From NCBI GenBank assembly GCA_002724475.1, contig PBOO01000044.1:7695-14553 (forward strand): a stretch of 6,859 nucleotides of DNA, in the 5' to 3' direction. The notes below the pieces were generated by a model. The model saw only the letters and a program-made list of their open reading frames with translations. It did no database searches and was not told the origin of the DNA. Source of the DNA: Fidelibacterota bacterium (GTDB lineage Bacteria > Fidelibacterota > Marinisomatia > Marinisomatales > TCS55). Made by a program: the position numbers and the translations under genes. Positions 5,745-6,859 of the stretch are shown here, in pieces (position 1 is the first letter of the stretch; the number at the start of each line of letters is the position of its first letter).

Positions 5745-6859
5745 GTGCGAAATAATTCAAAAACCGTATATCTTTGCTCATCATGCGGACAAGACTTTCC
5801 AAAGTGGAATGGACAATGTCCAGCCTGTAATGAATGGGGAACATTAAGCGAATTTAAAGTTTCGAAAAGTAAAAATTCACTTTCAAATGGTGTTAAGAAA
5901 GAAACCCTTCCTCTTGAAGAAATTTTACATAAGGATTACGCTCAACGCACAATTACTGGAATAAATGAGCTGGACAGAGTTCTAGGTGGTGGAATTCTAA
6001 ATGGATCGATGATATTATTGGGAGGTAGTCCGGGAATAGGAAAATCAACATTAGCTTTGCAAGTACTTGGATCGCTTGAAAAAAATGTTCTTTATGTTTC
6101 CGCAGAGGAGAGTGAGGAGCAGATTGCGCTACGCGCCAAACGGCTTAATATTCTCTCCTCAAACATACATTTGTCATCTGAAAATCGCATAGATGAAATC
6201 GTAAATCAAATTAATATACTTAAACCAGAATTACTCATAGTTGATTCTGTACAAACAATTTATAGTGAGAGCGCCGATTCTCTCCCTGGTTCAATAACTC
6301 AAATTAGAGAATGCGGACAAAAATTATTGCAAGTTGCAAAGGATGAAAAAATAGCTGTTCTCATTATTGGCCATGTTACTAAAGAAGGCGTCATAGCTGG
6401 GCCTAAAATGTTAGAACATATGGTAGACACTGTTTTATATCTTGAAGGAGATGAGCGTCAAGATCATAGAATATTGCGGTCTGTAAAAAATCGTTTTGGA
6501 ACAACGAATGAAGTTGGGATTTTTCAAATGAACTCTGATGGATTAACTGAGGTTAGCAATCCATCAGAGCTTTTCTTGGCTGAAAGAAGAATCGATATAA
6601 CCGGTTCAACTATTTTTCCCTCTCTTGAAGGGACAAGACCAATACTTGTGGAAATTCAATCGCTCGTTTCGCCCGCGAATTTCAATGCCCCTCAAAGAAA
6701 TGTAAATGGGTTTGATTTTAAGCGACTATCGATGCTTTTAGCTGTACTCGAGAAAAGAATGGGCTATAAAATGGGCAATCAGGATGTTTTTGTCAATTTA
6801 GTAGGTGGGCTAAAAGTCAATGATCCTGCTGCCGACCTTTCGGTAATTTCTGCGTTAGC
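5745..6859 (+). CDS. radA: DNA repair protein RadA (Sms), 3' end cut by window edge
   Basis: An open frame of 371 codons starts at GTG 5745 and runs off the window; RadA is usually about 455 residues, so some 80 are missing. A zinc finger with Cys11, Cys14, Cys25 and Cys28 lies in the RadA pattern CSSCG...FPKWNGQCPAC. Next comes a RecA-like ATPase with Walker A GGSPGIGKST (93-102, Lys100), Walker B LLIVDS (163-168) and the RadA-specific KNRFG at 248-252. The Lon-like C-terminal domain begins near 273 and includes NLVGGLKVNDPAADL (351-365). RadA is a cytoplasmic hexameric ATPase that drives branch migration and processes recombination intermediates. The GTG places the first Cys at residue 11, as in family members with a short N-terminus; a TTG directly before it (5742) is an alternative. 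No Shine-Dalgarno is seen. It lies 61 bases behind the outer membrane protein gene, so co-transcription is possible but unproven. Confidence 0.95.
   Translation, partial: MRNNSKTVYLCSSCGQDFPKWNGQCPACNEWGTLSEFKVSKSKNSLSNGVKKETLPLEEILHKDYAQRTITGINELDRVLGGGILNGSMILLGGSPGIGKSTLALQVLGSLEKNVLYVSAEESEEQIALRAKRLNILSSNIHLSSENRIDEIVNQINILKPELLIVDSVQTIYSESADSLPGSITQIRECGQKLLQVAKDEKIAVLIIGHVTKEGVIAGPKMLEHMVDTVLYLEGDERQDHRILRSVKNRFGTTNEVGIFQMNSDGLTEVSNPSELFLAERRIDITGSTIFPSLEGTRPILVEIQSLVSPANFNAPQRNVNGFDFKRLSMLLAVLEKRMGYKMGNQDVFVNLVGGLKVNDPAADLSVISAL

Noticed and set aside
1..6859. Mobile element, CRISPR array, tRNA, rRNA or defence system
   Set aside because: No transposase, integrase, spaced direct repeats, cloverleaf-like segment or known defence domain was seen; the genes fit a normal chromosomal core or envelope region.

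Overview
The window is AT-rich, compactly coded DNA holding parts or all of five genes in two divergent groups. All five look like ordinary chromosomal genes of a Gram-negative (diderm) bacterium. They include a lipid A-type phosphatase, a lipoprotein, two further Sec-exported proteins (one a beta-barrel outer membrane protein) and the housekeeping gene radA. Signal peptides ending in Leu-Phe-Ser-Gln or Leu-Phe-Gly-Gln, AT-rich codon use, sparse Shine-Dalgarno sequences and the style of the outer membrane protein suggest the Fibrobacterota-Chlorobiota-Bacteroidota side of the tree. A marine Marinimicrobia (SAR406)-like genome is my best guess. That placement is inference from style, not from a marker-gene comparison.

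Left arm, minus strand, read from 2374 down to 1: an LpxH-like UDP-2,3-diacylglucosamine diphosphatase (1628-2374), a HEAT-repeat lipoprotein (508-1641), and the first 171 codons of a secreted coiled-coil protein (1-515, cut by the window edge). The three genes overlap by 14 and 8 bases, so they almost certainly form one translationally coupled operon for envelope proteins.

Middle, 2375-2509: a 135-base divergent intergenic region that must hold the promoters of both arms. It contains a short inverted repeat on each side, a run of ATT triplets and no gene.

Right arm, plus strand: a 1057-residue outer membrane protein (2510-5683) that joins a gluzincin-type metallopeptidase domain (HExxH plus a downstream NEG motif), a TolB-like six-bladed propeller and a C-terminal Omp85/BamA-like beta-barrel. 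After a 61-base gap comes radA (5745 to the window end), with a GTG start and lacking only its last ~80 codons.

The most interesting element is the peptidase-propeller-barrel protein. It has the membrane part of an Omp85 transporter, but its periplasmic part is a protease plus propeller in place of POTRA domains. The architecture occurs as automatically named proteins in related phyla, but I know of no experimental function. I saw no mobile element, CRISPR array, defence locus, tRNA, rRNA or phage gene.
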